64,000 nucleotides of DNA from Vreelandella zhaodongensis (GCF_013415115.1 NZ_JACCDD010000009.1:85887-149886), one strand, 5' to 3'; positions 45,200 through 54,915 are shown, counted from the first letter of the stretch. Notes: a model not told the origin generated them from the letters alone. Program-made: numbers and translations.

Positions 45200-48196
45200 T
45201 TAGGGCGTCTCCAGCACATCCAGATACGCCAAGTAGTTCGCCAATTCCTGACGGGAAAATACCGGCTTCTCAATACCACTGCCTCTGAGAAAGTGCCTGG
45301 TATTGCGGCAGTCCCATAGGTAGGTGTTCTGGTACAACTCCACTGTGGATTGGCCGTCATACATGGTGTCATTGAATAGGCTCAACAAAGGGTAAAGTGG
45401 CGCGTTGGCGTCGTGCTCCCACTGCGCCTTCCATTGTGCGTAGGGCAACACTTGGAAGCGGTAGCCAAAGAGGTCTTCCAGTCGGCCGAAGAACTCCTTG
45501 AACGTCAAGTTGTTGTCACCCTCGTGTGTCAGATTGAATTTGCGACCCAAGCCTTCCGGGTTACGGGAAATATGCGCGATTGCAGCGGTCATGTAGTCAA
45601 CACTGGTCAACCCCTCGCGCAATGCTTCCAGGTCAGGGATGCTCTGGTGCGTCACACAGGTTTGTACCAAGCGCCCCCACCATTGGTAATCTGCACACAC
45701 GCCTCGAGTGCTGTGATAGGTGGCATACCCCAGCCGGAAGGTCATTAGTGGCAACCCACGTTGGGCTGCTTGATCAGCTATTTTTTCCATGACCCATTTG
45801 CTTCGGACATAGCCGATATCTGTGATCACCGCATCCAAGTTCTGGTCGATGTCATCGTCCTCGCACATCACTCGCTTGCGGGTGTGTAGATGCCCCCAGC
45901 TGTATACGGAGATAGTAGACAGCAACATCAGAGGCTTGGTGCGCGTGTCAGCAGCAAAGCGCAATAACTCCAGCAGCCCCTGGACATTGTCACGCTTCAT
46001 GTACGAATAAGGTTGGATGAAATTGACCGCACTGGCGGAGTGATAAATCACGTCGACCATCTCCACAAGCTCGTCATAATGCATCCCTGTCAGTCCGAGC
46101 CGAGGCTCCGATAAGTCTGCCCGATACACCTCGACACGTTCCCGCTCTACCTCAGAAAGCGTGATACCGTAACGGGTCAGAGTGTCTTCCAGGCGTCGCC
46201 AGGGGTCCACCCCCGAGCGAGCACGCACTGGACAGTGAAGCCTCGCATCGGTGGTGGAAAGCAAGTCGGTCAGCAAGTGAGCGCCGACAAAGCCCGTGAC
46301 GCCAGTAAGCAGGATGTGACGCGGTCGCACCAGGGAGTCCTTCATTTGCCAGGGAGAGAACACGAGATCATCGGGCAAGCTGGCATCTTCACGCAGAGGG
46401 TGAATACGCTCTCGGTCTAGCAAGGACTGTGGACGGTCATCGCTGCGACGCTCTTCTAGCACTGCAGCCAACGACTCAACCGTATCATACTCAAAAAGAT
46501 CACGAATCCAGGCCTGAACGGACAGTCTTTCACGCACAGCTAGCATCAGCCGAGCTGCCAGCAATGAATGACCGCCAACATCAAAGAAGCGGTCGGTGCG
46601 ACCGAAACGACGATGCCCAAGTACGCTCGCCCAGGCGTCGGCAATGTCGCGTTCCATCTGGTTGATATAGGCCACTTCTGGCGCGCTTCCTGGGATATCG
46701 TTGTCAGCACTGCCTTCCAGCCGCTGAGACATCTTCAGTAGCGCTTGCTTGTCTGTTTTCCCATTGGCGTTGAGCGGTAGTGATTCAAGTCGATAGATGG
46801 CAGACGGGGCCATGTAGTCTGGCAAGGTTTCCAACACTCCCCGTCGCAGCTCGGTCTCCATTGGGGCCTGCTGGCGATCGGGCACAATAAAAGCCAGAAG
46901 ATGCCGTTCGCCATCAGCCTTCGCATCGGAAGCCAGTACAACTGCCTCGCTTACCCCGGCTTGTGCGTGTAGCGCCTCTTCCACCTCAGCCAGCTCTACC
47001 CGGTTACCACGAATCTTCACTTGGTCATCCAAGCGCCCTAGAAACTGGAGGCGTCCGTCTGGGAGCCTGCGGGCCAAGTCACCAGTTCGATACAGGCGCC
47101 GTCTCCACTGAGGATGAATAATGAACTTCTCTCGCGTCAGTGGCTCGTTATGCAGATACCCCCGAGCCAGATTGTCGCCGCCGATGAAAATTTCCCCTGC
47201 TTCACCGTCGGGCACCGGTGCGAGTTGCTCATCAAGCAAGACAATGTCGCTACCGGCCATGGGGTAGCCAATAGCGGGGCGACTGTCTGTCTCGGCACCA
47301 GGAACGTGGTGACAGGTAGCAAAAATAGTGGCCTCTGCCGGCCCATAATAATCCACCAACTGATACGGCAAGTGTGCAGTAGCTGGTGGAGTCAACTTTT
47401 CTCCGGCGGTGAACAGATAAGTTAACGCCAATGCCGACGGCTGAGGTTGGGTAGTGACCGCCGAAATCAACGCTGTGGGTACAAAGGCATGCGAGAGGCG
47501 CTGGCGGGCAAAGAACGCCAGCAGTCGTTCGGGATCCAAACGCGTTTCCTCGTCAGGCAGGATCAGCGTGCCCCCAGACATCAGCATCGATGCGATTTCC
47601 AACTGCGCCACGTCAAATCCTGTACCGGCCATTAGTGTGGAACGGCTGTCCTCAGTCACACCTAGGTTGTTGTTGTGCCAAGCGACTACCCGTTCAAAGG
47701 CATGGTGCTCGACCATAACGCCCTTAGGATTGCCAGTGGTGCCTGAAGTGAAGATCACGTAGGCCAAGTCCTGAGAAGACGGCAGCGTGGGCGGGCGAAC
47801 ATCGCTACTCGGCATGCTATCGATGGAGTGCACTAAGAAGGGAGTATCAGCAGGTAATTCACTGCATGCCGCCAATGCGAAAGAAGCACCGCTCTGCGTC
47901 AGAATGCGCTGTTGCCGCTGCAGCGGGTAACGGATGTCCACCGGAATATAAGCAGCACCACTTTTCATAACTCCCAAAATGGCCACTACGTAACGGTGGG
48001 TGCGATCACATAACAAGGGAACCAGATCTCCCTTGCCTATTCCCTGCTCTCGCAGAAAGGCGGCTACGTCATTGCTGCGGCGATCCAGTTCGCCGTAAGT
48101 AAGATGAGTAGAAGAGTCATTGACCGCTTCTCGATTAGGGCAGCGATCAGCATGCTTCTGGAAATAGTGCAATACAGTATCGCAACGTATCATCAT
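45200..48196 (-). CDS. Single-module NRPS-like enzyme: adenylation, carrier and thioester reductase domains
   Basis: A 998-residue protein with domain order A-PCP-R and no condensation domain. The adenylation domain (about 1-500) has A3 IFTSGTTGNPKGV, A5 YYGPAEATIF, A7/A8 YRTGDLARRLPDGRLQFLGRLDDQVKIRGNRVEL and the A10 lysine Lys480. The carrier serine is Ser544 (GGHSLLAARL). The C-terminal reductase (about 625-998) has the NADPH loop LLTGVTGFVGAH (631-638) and a YVRSK active site (Tyr796, Lys800). Hand alignment gives the specificity residues D195 V196 L199 A237 F262 A264 Y283 I291 F292 K480; Asp first implies an alpha-amino acid. It should activate one acid and release it as aldehyde or alcohol. 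AGGAG precedes the start. Confidence 0.9.
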   Translation of the reverse strand: MMIRCDTVLHYFQKHADRCPNREAVNDSSTHLTYGELDRRSNDVAAFLREQGIGKGDLVPLLCDRTHRYVVAILGVMKSGAAYIPVDIRYPLQRQQRILTQSGASFALAACSELPADTPFLVHSIDSMPSSDVRPPTLPSSQDLAYVIFTSGTTGNPKGVMVEHHAFERVVAWHNNNLGVTEDSRSTLMAGTGFDVAQLEIASMLMSGGTLILPDEETRLDPERLLAFFARQRLSHAFVPTALISAVTTQPQPSALALTYLFTAGEKLTPPATAHLPYQLVDYYGPAEATIFATCHHVPGAETDSRPAIGYPMAGSDIVLLDEQLAPVPDGEAGEIFIGGDNLARGYLHNEPLTREKFIIHPQWRRRLYRTGDLARRLPDGRLQFLGRLDDQVKIRGNRVELAEVEEALHAQAGVSEAVVLASDAKADGERHLLAFIVPDRQQAPMETELRRGVLETLPDYMAPSAIYRLESLPLNANGKTDKQALLKMSQRLEGSADNDIPGSAPEVAYINQMERDIADAWASVLGHRRFGRTDRFFDVGGHSLLAARLMLAVRERLSVQAWIRDLFEYDTVESLAAVLEERRSDDRPQSLLDRERIHPLREDASLPDDLVFSPWQMKDSLVRPRHILLTGVTGFVGAHLLTDLLSTTDARLHCPVRARSGVDPWRRLEDTLTRYGITLSEVERERVEVYRADLSEPRLGLTGMHYDELVEMVDVIYHSASAVNFIQPYSYMKRDNVQGLLELLRFAADTRTKPLMLLSTISVYSWGHLHTRKRVMCEDDDIDQNLDAVITDIGYVRSKWVMEKIADQAAQRGLPLMTFRLGYATYHSTRGVCADYQWWGRLVQTCVTHQSIPDLEALREGLTSVDYMTAAIAHISRNPEGLGRKFNLTHEGDNNLTFKEFFGRLEDLFGYRFQVLPYAQWKAQWEHDANAPLYPLLSLFNDTMYDGQSTVELYQNTYLWDCRNTRHFLRGSGIEKPVFSRQELANYLAYLDVLETP

Positions 48197-48490
48197 AGGG
48201 CTTTACTCCTATTTATGAATGATCTATACGTCACTTGTGCACTAACACGAGATGCCTAGCCTATAATCTCAATATTGTGTGTAAAACCGCCGACAGGGCT
48301 GAAGAGAACGTGAATTAATTGCCATTCGACATTCTCGCCATTGTCTGTGCCTAACACCTAGCAGGCAGTGCTTCCCTTATTGTGACTCGGGTGTAATGGC
48401 TCGGAGTTTCTTAGGCCTGTTCACCCGATTTTCCCACACCTGACACAAGCGCTTATATAAACTTAGCCCATTGGCAGTGTCTACGCACGC
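48197..48490. other. Spacer upstream of the A-PCP-R gene
   Basis: About 290 bases between the NRPS-like gene and the tRNA terminator hold its ribosome site and presumably its promoter. An interrupted inverted repeat GAGAT...ATCTC spans 48249-48270, and the palindrome GTGCAC is at about 48236. No small gene or tRNA-derived direct repeat (attachment site) was found. Confidence 0.4.
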
Positions 48491-48516
48491 GAAAAAGCCG
48501 CCCTTTCGGACGGCTT
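48491..48516 (-). terminator. Terminator of the tRNA operon
   Basis: On the minus strand, AGCCGTCC-GAAA-GGGCGGCT (one G-T pair) is followed by five T, about 40 bases after tRNA-Thr. Confidence 0.92.
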
Positions 48517-48556
48517 CATCTAATTCTCTAACGCTTTGCTTTTTAACCACTTTAAT

Positions 48557-48632
<76 letters not shown>

Positions 48633-48704
48633 GCTTCGCGTTTTCTTGAGAAAATGATTGCTTCACTGTTAAGCTTCGCAATCAACAAGAAATCTTGCTG
48701 GCAA

Positions 48705-48779
48705 TGGCTGGGGTACCAGGATTCGAACCTGGGAATGCCGATACCAAAAACCGGTGCCTTACCACTTGGCGATACCCCA
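48705..48779 (-). tRNA. tRNA-Gln(TTG)
   Basis: A 75-base cloverleaf with encoded CCA, starting TGGGGTATCGCCAAG like E. coli tRNA-Gln. The anticodon loop TTTTGGT gives anticodon TTG with G rather than A at position 37; the anticodon stem contains one G-T pair. Confidence 0.96.
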
Positions 48780-48784
48780 ACGTT

Positions 48785-48860
48785 TGGTGGCCAGAGACGG
48801 AATCGAACCGCCGACACGGGGATTTTCAATCCCCTGCTCTACCAACTGAGCTATCTGGCC
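48785..48860 (-). tRNA. tRNA-Phe(GAA)
   Basis: A 76-base cloverleaf with encoded CCA; acceptor GGCCAGA, anticodon loop TTGAAAA (anticodon GAA) on a GGGGA/TCCCC stem. First of the three tRNAs; only 5 bases separate it from tRNA-Gln. Confidence 0.97.
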
Positions 48861-48876
48861 GCTGCCAACGGTGCGT

Positions 48877-48905
48877 ATTAAACTAAAAACTCAGCTTTTC
48901 GTCAA
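48877..48905 (-). promoter_or_regulatory. Promoter of the tRNA operon
   Basis: On the minus strand, TTGACG (48905-48900), a 17-base spacer and TTTAAT (48882-48877), then a GC-rich discriminator before tRNA-Phe, as expected for a stable-RNA sigma-70 promoter. Confidence 0.8.
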
Positions 48906-49034
48906 CACTTTCGTGAAACTTTCTTTCTAGTCACGTGCTTAGGGAATTTCTTGGCAGGGTCAAAAACGGGCAGAAGCCACACCAGCTGTGGGCTGCGCCG
49001 AGTTTCCCCCTTTTCAGCCTTACTTCCTAAACAC

Positions 49035-49310
49035 TTAAGCCTGGGTTGGCGGTACGTAACCTTCGGCCTGGTCCGTGGTTTCGTTGTCTAGAAAACGTTG
49101 CATCTGATCCATTAAGTAAGCGCGTGCGTCAGGCTCAAGCATGTTCAGGTGCTTTTCGTTAATCAGGCGCGTTTGCAGCGCTTGCCACTCTTCCCAGGCC
49201 TGCTTAGACACCGTGGCTTGAATTTCTTGCCCTTGCTTACCCGGCAGCGGTGGAAACGGCAGAGCGGGTAGCTCTTGTTGGTACTTGCGGCACAACACTG
49301 TGTTGCTCAT
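49035..49310 (-). CDS. yggX: Fe(2+)-trafficking protein, YggX family
   Basis: A 91-residue YggX protein: the single conserved cysteine in VLCRKYQQELPALPFPPLPGKQGQEI, then VSKQAWEEWQALQTRLINEKHLNML and the RFL end. It is associated with protection of iron-sulfur clusters from oxidants. It follows mutY, as in many gammaproteobacteria, and has a GGAG ribosome site. Confidence 0.96.
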   Translation of the reverse strand: MSNTVLCRKYQQELPALPFPPLPGKQGQEIQATVSKQAWEEWQALQTRLINEKHLNMLEPDARAYLMDQMQRFLDNETTDQAEGYVPPTQA

Positions 49311-49369
49311 GGGGGTACTCTCCTTCCTAAATAGCGGTACTGACGATCAAGGTAACATCGCACGTGATA

Positions 49370-50467
49370 TTAACGCGATGGCCCTGGCGTTGGGTCTAGG
49401 GTAAACGTCGCCAGTTGGCTCAGCAGCGATTTAACCGGAGCTGCCAAGCCGAGCGCAGGCGGATCATTAACGTCATACCATACGCCGTCTTCTCTTACAC
49501 CGCTCAGCCTATCGCAGTTGACCGGCTGAGGTGTAATCGATAGGCGAAAATGGCTAAAGGTGTGGGTAAAGCTAGGTAGTGGTGCATGGCGCTCTGGGGA
49601 AACCACATGATCAGCTAGCCAGTCGTTAAGCTCACCATGGCGTTCAAATTGGGGCAGGCTCCATAGGCCTCCCCATAGTCCGCTGGGAGGCCGCTGCTCT
49701 AACCAAACCCGCCCTTGTCTGTCCCGTAGCATTAGCATAATAGTTTCACGCGTGGGCAAGGTCTTTTTAGGTTTGGACTCGGGGAAGCGCTGCGGCTCGC
49801 CTTGGGCATAGGCTCGGCAGACGTCGTTAAATGGGCAAATCAGACAATCAGGTTTGCCGCGTTTGCATAGCGTAGCACCGAAATCCATGATGGCTTGGGT
49901 ATAGTCGGCAAGGCGGGTATCGGGTGTGTAGTATTCAGCCAGCGCCCACAGCGAGCGTTCTATTGCTGGCTTACCTGGCCAGCCTGAAACGGCATGCAAG
50001 CGGGTTAAAGATCGCTTTACGTTGCCATCTAAGATTGCTGCCTGCTGACCGGAACTTTGCGCGACAATTGCGCCAGCAGTGGAACGGCCTATGCCGGGCA
50101 GCGTCATCAACGCTTCGATACTGTCGGCGGGCAATTCGCCATCGTGGTCTTCCAGCGCCACTTGGGCCGCTTTATGCAGGTTACGCGCACGGGCGTAGTA
50201 GCCAAGCCCTGTCCAGAGATGCAACACATCGTCCTGGGGCGCGTTGGCCAATGCTTCTAACGTGGGAAACCGCGCCATAAAGCGTTTGAAATAGGGAATG
50301 ACCGTGGTGACTTGAGTTTGCTGAAGCATTATTTCTGACACCCACACGCGATAAGCACTACGGGGTGACTGCCATGGCAAATCGTGACGACCATACTGAT
50401 CAAACCAAGTGAGCAAGCGGCGTTGAAACTCTTCCGCCGTTAGGCAAGGCGCAGGCATATCGGCCAT
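49370..50467 (-). CDS. mutY: A/G-specific adenine glycosylase
   Basis: A 365-residue base-excision enzyme that removes adenine opposite 8-oxoguanine. The helix-hairpin-helix LMTLPGIGRSTAGAIVAQ and catalytic Asp region LDGNVKRSLTRL are present, along with the 4Fe-4S loop CKRGKPDCLICPFNDVC (C-x6-C-x2-C-x5-C). The C-terminal NUDIX-like domain recognises 8-oxoG. AAAGGAG precedes the start. Confidence 0.96.
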   Translation of the reverse strand: MADMPAPCLTAEEFQRRLLTWFDQYGRHDLPWQSPRSAYRVWVSEIMLQQTQVTTVIPYFKRFMARFPTLEALANAPQDDVLHLWTGLGYYARARNLHKAAQVALEDHDGELPADSIEALMTLPGIGRSTAGAIVAQSSGQQAAILDGNVKRSLTRLHAVSGWPGKPAIERSLWALAEYYTPDTRLADYTQAIMDFGATLCKRGKPDCLICPFNDVCRAYAQGEPQRFPESKPKKTLPTRETIMLMLRDRQGRVWLEQRPPSGLWGGLWSLPQFERHGELNDWLADHVVSPERHAPLPSFTHTFSHFRLSITPQPVNCDRLSGVREDGVWYDVNDPPALGLAAPVKSLLSQLATFTLDPTPGPSR

Positions 50468-50541
50468 AGAAACTCCTTTAACAGTAAAACGTCACCAACC
50501 ATGAGCAGGCAATAAATCTTGTGGCAGCGGCCATTCGCACG

Positions 50542-50570
50542 AAAAAAAGCGCCGGCGTTCGGGCCGGCGC
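50542..50570 (-). terminator. Terminator downstream of the asmA-family gene
   Basis: On the minus strand, the stem GCGCCGGC/GCCGGCGC with a 6-base loop is followed by seven T; it ends the panZ-like/asmA unit. Confidence 0.93.
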
Positions 50571-50607
50571 AGCGCTTAGTACGTGAACTCAGAGCGTGAA
50601 TACACCC

Positions 50608-52941
50608 TCAGTTAAATAGACGACGAATCCCTTCACGAAGCTCCTGACCCACGCCCTCACCCAAACGTTCGTCGATTCGGTCCAGAGATTCTCCTAGCCG
50701 CTCTTCCAACTCCTCTTCGACGCGGCTACCGGCTTCGCTACGCAGCAGGTCTACCACCGCAACTTGAAAAGCAGTGCGGTCAAAACCACACCACTGGGCT
50801 TTGTCATCGCCTATATGCCCCTCACAACGTACCGGAAGCGGCAGCTGCTCTAAACGGGGATTTACTTGACAGGCTGCATCAGCAGTATCCACTAAGCGCG
50901 CATTCGCCCTTGTGATGAAGTTCATCGTATTAAGGTTAAACTCCCCGTCTCCTTTGACGTCGATGCCAGGCAGAGTAATGCTTAAGTCCTCGCTAGATGC
51001 CACCCCATTGCGCAATTGAATAGTGGCGTCGAATCGCTCAAACCGAGTATCTGGGTGCCACTCTCGCACGGTTCCTTGCCCTTCCAACTGGGCGACTAAC
51101 TCACACATTTCCTGGGAAATGTTAGTCTGTAGAATAGCGCCTTCAGTTAACCGGGCGTTCAGCTCACCGTTCAAGTTGCTGGTGAGCACTCCACGACTGT
51201 TACCCTCAGTGGTGAGTGAGCCTTCTAGGTTGAAGCGGCCTCGCAACGGGGCATCTTCTTCGCTGAAGGACTCAATAAGTGGCGCAACCTGTACATTGCT
51301 GATAATGGGTGAGAGCTGCCACTCAAGCGCACGACCTCTCGCATCAAGGCTGCCGGTGGCAGTTAACTCGCCATCGTAAAAGCGCGACTCAAAAGCCGAG
51401 AGCAGGTGGTTGCCACTCTCTCCGCGCAAACTTAACCGCGCTTTATCGAACGTTAGCCCTGCCAACACCAGCTGATTGATACTTACATCACCCTCAAGCG
51501 TTAGCGTGCTAAGCCATTCCTGCGGCAACAGAGCACCGTCAGTTTGCGCAAACGCTTGGCGTAGCAGCCCTCGACTCGCCTGCTGGGCGGCTTCCGGACG
51601 AGGTAGGTAATAGTCCAAATTCAGCTGATCGCCTTCCAGGTTGAACGCCAACTGCGTGCCATCCAGCGCAGTGGAGAGTTCGCCGGTAAAGGTGCTGTCA
51701 TCCACCACCAAAGAAAGGCGCGGCAGCGCAATACGCACCATATCGCCTTCAATTGGGCTAGTCATCGCCACATCCCTCAATGCGCTCTCATTGGCAGTGT
51801 TCAGGGTGATCCCTGCACGTGATAACCAAGGACGTAGCGTAAAAGGGGCAGCAGTGATCTGACCACGATATTCGGGAGCAGTGAGCAGTTGCTCAATATT
51901 TAGATGACCGCTTACTCGTAGGCCATCTGGCCCCGTGAGCTGGGCATCTTTGAGTTGTGCTGTTTCTGATGCCCAATCACTTTCCAGGCCAAATGTCAGG
52001 GCAAGCGCAAGGCTGCCCTGCCAATTGTCTGGATGACGTAATCCGGCATCTAAGACACCCTCACGGACAGAGAGTTGTTGCTCACCCATGCGGATAACTA
52101 TTTCTGCTGCTTTCAGACTTAGCTGTTGCGGATCGCTCGCTTCAGCACGGCGTGTACGGGTGGTCAATTGCGTATTTTCAAAGGTGACCTGCTCGTCTTC
52201 TAATCCTAAACGAAGACGGGTTTCCAAATTCACATCGCTCGTTAGCTCAGGCGCGCGCTCCAATGCCTCTGCATCTAGGCGGTTGTGCTTAGTGAGAGTG
52301 GACACGACTTTCAAAGGGAATGAGCGCACTGGATTGACATTAGTGCCAGAGATATTCAGCGGCTGCGCTCGCCAAAGTGTTTGGCTTTGTTCATCGCGGA
52401 AACGGATGTCCGCACCTTTCACTTCTACGCTGGCAATATTCAGCACTACTGACAAATTCCCAGCATCCGCATGGGGGCCGGCGCTTGCCGGTGCCAGTAC
52501 GGTTTCTGCCGTTTCATTGCTCTTTTCAGCCAAGCGCTCCAGCAGTGGCTCCCAGTTCCCAACACCCTCTTCGTTCTTGACCAGATTTAAGCGCATACCG
52601 TCTAGGGTTAAACCATCAACGGCAATCTCACCGCGCAGCAGCGGGGCAAATGCCACGCTAACTTCAGCATGCTGAACAGACGCGAACGATGTATCGTCTT
52701 GTGACTGCTCAGGCAACCATGCCTTTGCCTGCGCGACGCTAACGCCAATGCGTGGATAAAACGACCACGCAATAGGGCCTTCCAGCGCCAAATTAAGCCC
52801 TGTTTGCTCTTCTATTACTGCGGTTAAACGGGGCTTAAAGTCCTCGGGGTCAAGAAAGGTGGTCACATACACCACAGCGGCGACGGCAACGATCGCCAAA
52901 ATGCCTACTGCAGCCAGTAAAATACGTAGTAACTGTTTCAT
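50608..52941 (-). CDS. AsmA family protein
   Basis: A 777-residue envelope protein with one N-terminal membrane helix (residues about 5-30, LLRILLAAVGILAIVAVAAVVYVTTF) followed by the AsmA opening FLDPEDFKPRLTAVIEEQTGLNLALEGPIAWSFYPRIGVSVAQAKAWL. The C-terminal AsmA_2-like region (GVLTSNLNGELNARLTEGAI) and the long beta-rich periplasmic body fit the AsmA/TamB group of inter-membrane lipid-transport or outer-membrane assembly proteins. The ATG overlaps the upstream acetyltransferase stop as TAATG. Confidence 0.92.
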   Translation of the reverse strand: MKQLLRILLAAVGILAIVAVAAVVYVTTFLDPEDFKPRLTAVIEEQTGLNLALEGPIAWSFYPRIGVSVAQAKAWLPEQSQDDTSFASVQHAEVSVAFAPLLRGEIAVDGLTLDGMRLNLVKNEEGVGNWEPLLERLAEKSNETAETVLAPASAGPHADAGNLSVVLNIASVEVKGADIRFRDEQSQTLWRAQPLNISGTNVNPVRSFPLKVVSTLTKHNRLDAEALERAPELTSDVNLETRLRLGLEDEQVTFENTQLTTRTRRAEASDPQQLSLKAAEIVIRMGEQQLSVREGVLDAGLRHPDNWQGSLALALTFGLESDWASETAQLKDAQLTGPDGLRVSGHLNIEQLLTAPEYRGQITAAPFTLRPWLSRAGITLNTANESALRDVAMTSPIEGDMVRIALPRLSLVVDDSTFTGELSTALDGTQLAFNLEGDQLNLDYYLPRPEAAQQASRGLLRQAFAQTDGALLPQEWLSTLTLEGDVSINQLVLAGLTFDKARLSLRGESGNHLLSAFESRFYDGELTATGSLDARGRALEWQLSPIISNVQVAPLIESFSEEDAPLRGRFNLEGSLTTEGNSRGVLTSNLNGELNARLTEGAILQTNISQEMCELVAQLEGQGTVREWHPDTRFERFDATIQLRNGVASSEDLSITLPGIDVKGDGEFNLNTMNFITRANARLVDTADAACQVNPRLEQLPLPVRCEGHIGDDKAQWCGFDRTAFQVAVVDLLRSEAGSRVEEELEERLGESLDRIDERLGEGVGQELREGIRRLFN

Positions 52942-53423
52942 TACCCTTTTCCTTGTGGGTCTAGCTCAACAAAATCACTGGTCGCTGGTGCATCTGGTTG
53001 AGAAGAACGTTCATTGGCCACTGGCCGGTACCCCAACTTAGACAGTAGTACGCGGTCGGCTAATGGCAACGATGACGTTTCAATACGCAATACACGCCCT
53101 TCTTTTTTTGCTTGATCGCCCAAAAGAGCCATTAATCGCGTACCGACGCCACGTCGCCGCGTGGTTTTTCGAACGCACAGATCTGATAGCCACCAGGCAC
53201 GGTCATCCGCTTCTTTTACTGCCACTGCACCCAACAGGCGATCATTAAAGTGTGCGCAGGCAAAAAAGTGCTGCCCTTTTAAGTGTTGTTCTATAAAAGG
53301 GAGAACGGTTGGCATGGGCATACGCTCTTGGGGCGCGTCTTCATAGATACGCCTCATGTCAATGCGCACCTGTTCTTCTGCCTCCCAACAGGCCTGATCA
53401 ACGTAATGCAGTGTCACCGGCAT
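52941..53423 (-). CDS. PanZ/PanM-like GNAT-fold protein
   Basis: A 160-residue GNAT-fold protein. The segments RIDMRRIYED, FACAHFNDRLLGAVAVKE and LSDLCVRKTTRRRGVGTRLMALL parallel PanZ of E. coli, the acetyl-CoA sensor that promotes aspartate decarboxylase (PanD) maturation. It is about 30 residues longer than E. coli PanZ. A generic N-acetyltransferase is the alternative. The acetyl-CoA loop R-R-R-G-V-G is intact. Coupled to the asmA-family gene. Confidence 0.72.
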   Translation of the reverse strand: MPVTLHYVDQACWEAEEQVRIDMRRIYEDAPQERMPMPTVLPFIEQHLKGQHFFACAHFNDRLLGAVAVKEADDRAWWLSDLCVRKTTRRRGVGTRLMALLGDQAKKEGRVLRIETSSLPLADRVLLSKLGYRPVANERSSQPDAPATSDFVELDPQGKG

Positions 53424-53627
53424 GGTAAAATCCTCTTTGACAGAGCAGCGAGGCTGCTATTCTACCGCCAGCAAAAGCGGCTACCTTTCGCGCATTGTAG
53501 CGGATGGGGGGGCCGATTCTCTATAATGCTTGTTTTGGTCGCAGGTTATGCCCTTGTCTAATGGTGGCATACTAATGTCACCCTGCCGATTATTCCTCAG
53601 AGTGCGCCACAGCGCAGGAGATGCAAC

Positions 53628-54221
53628 ATGTCAGCGCGTATTGCCACGGTAAGCCGTGACACCAACGAAACGCAGATTACGGTCAGCGTCAACCTTGACG
53701 GCAAAGGCCGTCTCCGCTGTGAAACCGGCGTCCCGTTTCTTGACCATATGCTTGATCAAGTGGCACGGCATGGAATGGTGGACCTCGATATTGACGCCAA
53801 AGGCGACCTACATATCGATGATCACCATACGGTTGAAGACCTGGGCATTACCTTGGGCCAAGCCTTTCACCAAGCGATAGGCGATAAACGCGGCATTTAC
53901 CGCTATGGCCATGCCTACGTTCCCCTTGATGAAGCACTATCGCGTGTCGTCATCGATTTTTCCGGCCGACCAGGCCTGTATATGAATGTCGACTTCACCC
54001 GCGATACCATTGGCCGTATGGACACCCAACTGTTTTGGGAGTTTTTCCAAGGTTTCGTCAACCATGCGCGTGTCACACTGCATATCGACAATGTAAAAGG
54101 CTTTAATGCTCATCACCAGGCTGAGACTATTTTTAAAGCCTTTGGGCGCGCGCTACGCATGGCAGTAGCAGAAGACCCACGAATGGCGGGACAGATGCCG
54201 TCTACCAAAGGAAGTCTATAA
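53628..54221 (+). CDS. hisB: Imidazoleglycerol-phosphate dehydratase
   Basis: A 197-residue single-function HisB (step 6 of histidine synthesis). Metal-binding motifs are [31 protein letters not shown] and the C-terminal [18 protein letters not shown]. There is no phosphatase domain, as usual outside enterics. First gene of hisB-hisH-hisA-hisF; a TATAAT-like -10 is at 53522-53527 but no good -35 was seen. The GGAG ribosome site supports the start. Confidence 0.97.
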   Translation: MSARIATVSRDTNETQITVSVNLDGKGRLRCETGVPFLDHMLDQVARHGMVDLDIDAKGDLHIDDHHTVEDLGITLGQAFHQAIGDKRGIYRYGHAYVPLDEALSRVVIDFSGRPGLYMNVDFTRDTIGRMDTQLFWEFFQGFVNHARVTLHIDNVKGFNAHHQAETIFKAFGRALRMAVAEDPRMAGQMPSTKGSL

Positions 54222-54273
54222 TGCCGAGCATTGTTGTTAGTGGTAGCTCGCCAACGAAAACAAGGAGCGCTTT

Positions 54274-54915
54274 ATGACCATCGCGGTAATCGATTATGGA
54301 ATGGGCAACCTGCACTCTGTGGCAAAAGCGCTTGAGCATGTTACCCATGAAAATGTCATTATTACCCGCGACCCTCGGCGAATTTTAGGCGCAACACGCC
54401 TGGTGCTACCCGGCCAGGGTGCTATTCGCGACTGTGTGGGCGAGCTTGAGCGAACCGAACTACGCGGCTTAGTCGACGATATTCTTACCCGTCAGGAAAA
54501 ACCACTGCTGGGAATTTGCGTGGGTCAACAAATGCTGATGGAGCGCAGCGAAGAGAACGGCGGAGTGGACTGCCTGGGCTTTTTCCATGGCAGCGTCGAT
54601 CGTTTTCCGGCCAATATGCGTGATGATCATGAACAGCGCTTAAAAGTACCGCACATGGGCTGGAACCTGGTGGCACAGCATCACGACCACCCGCTGTGGG
54701 CAGGTATTGACGATAACGAACACTTTTATTTTGTGCACAGCTACTACGTCAATGCAGCGGACAATGCTCAAGTGTTTGGTACCACCCAGTACGGCAAGGT
54801 TTGCGCCCACGTGGCGATTGGCCGCGATGCCACCTTCGCTGTGCAATTCCACCCTGAAAAAAGCTCCCGCGCAGGCCTTCGCCTGCTAGAAAACTTTGTC
54901 ACCTGGACGCCCTGA
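54274..54915 (+). CDS. hisH: Imidazole glycerol phosphate synthase, glutamine amidotransferase subunit
   Basis: A 213-residue class I amidotransferase. Nucleophilic cysteine in [12 protein letters not shown], and the His-x-Glu pair in [18 protein letters not shown]. It supplies ammonia to HisF. AAGGAG upstream. Followed 11 bases later by hisA. Confidence 0.97.
   Translation: MTIAVIDYGMGNLHSVAKALEHVTHENVIITRDPRRILGATRLVLPGQGAIRDCVGELERTELRGLVDDILTRQEKPLLGICVGQQMLMERSEENGGVDCLGFFHGSVDRFPANMRDDHEQRLKVPHMGWNLVAQHHDHPLWAGIDDNEHFYFVHSYYVNAADNAQVFGTTQYGKVCAHVAIGRDATFAVQFHPEKSSRAGLRLLENFVTWTP

Noticed and set aside
52088..52675. A 195-codon plus-strand open frame opposite the asmA-family gene
   Set aside because: Antisense shadow; Ser/Arg-rich, no start signal, no domain.
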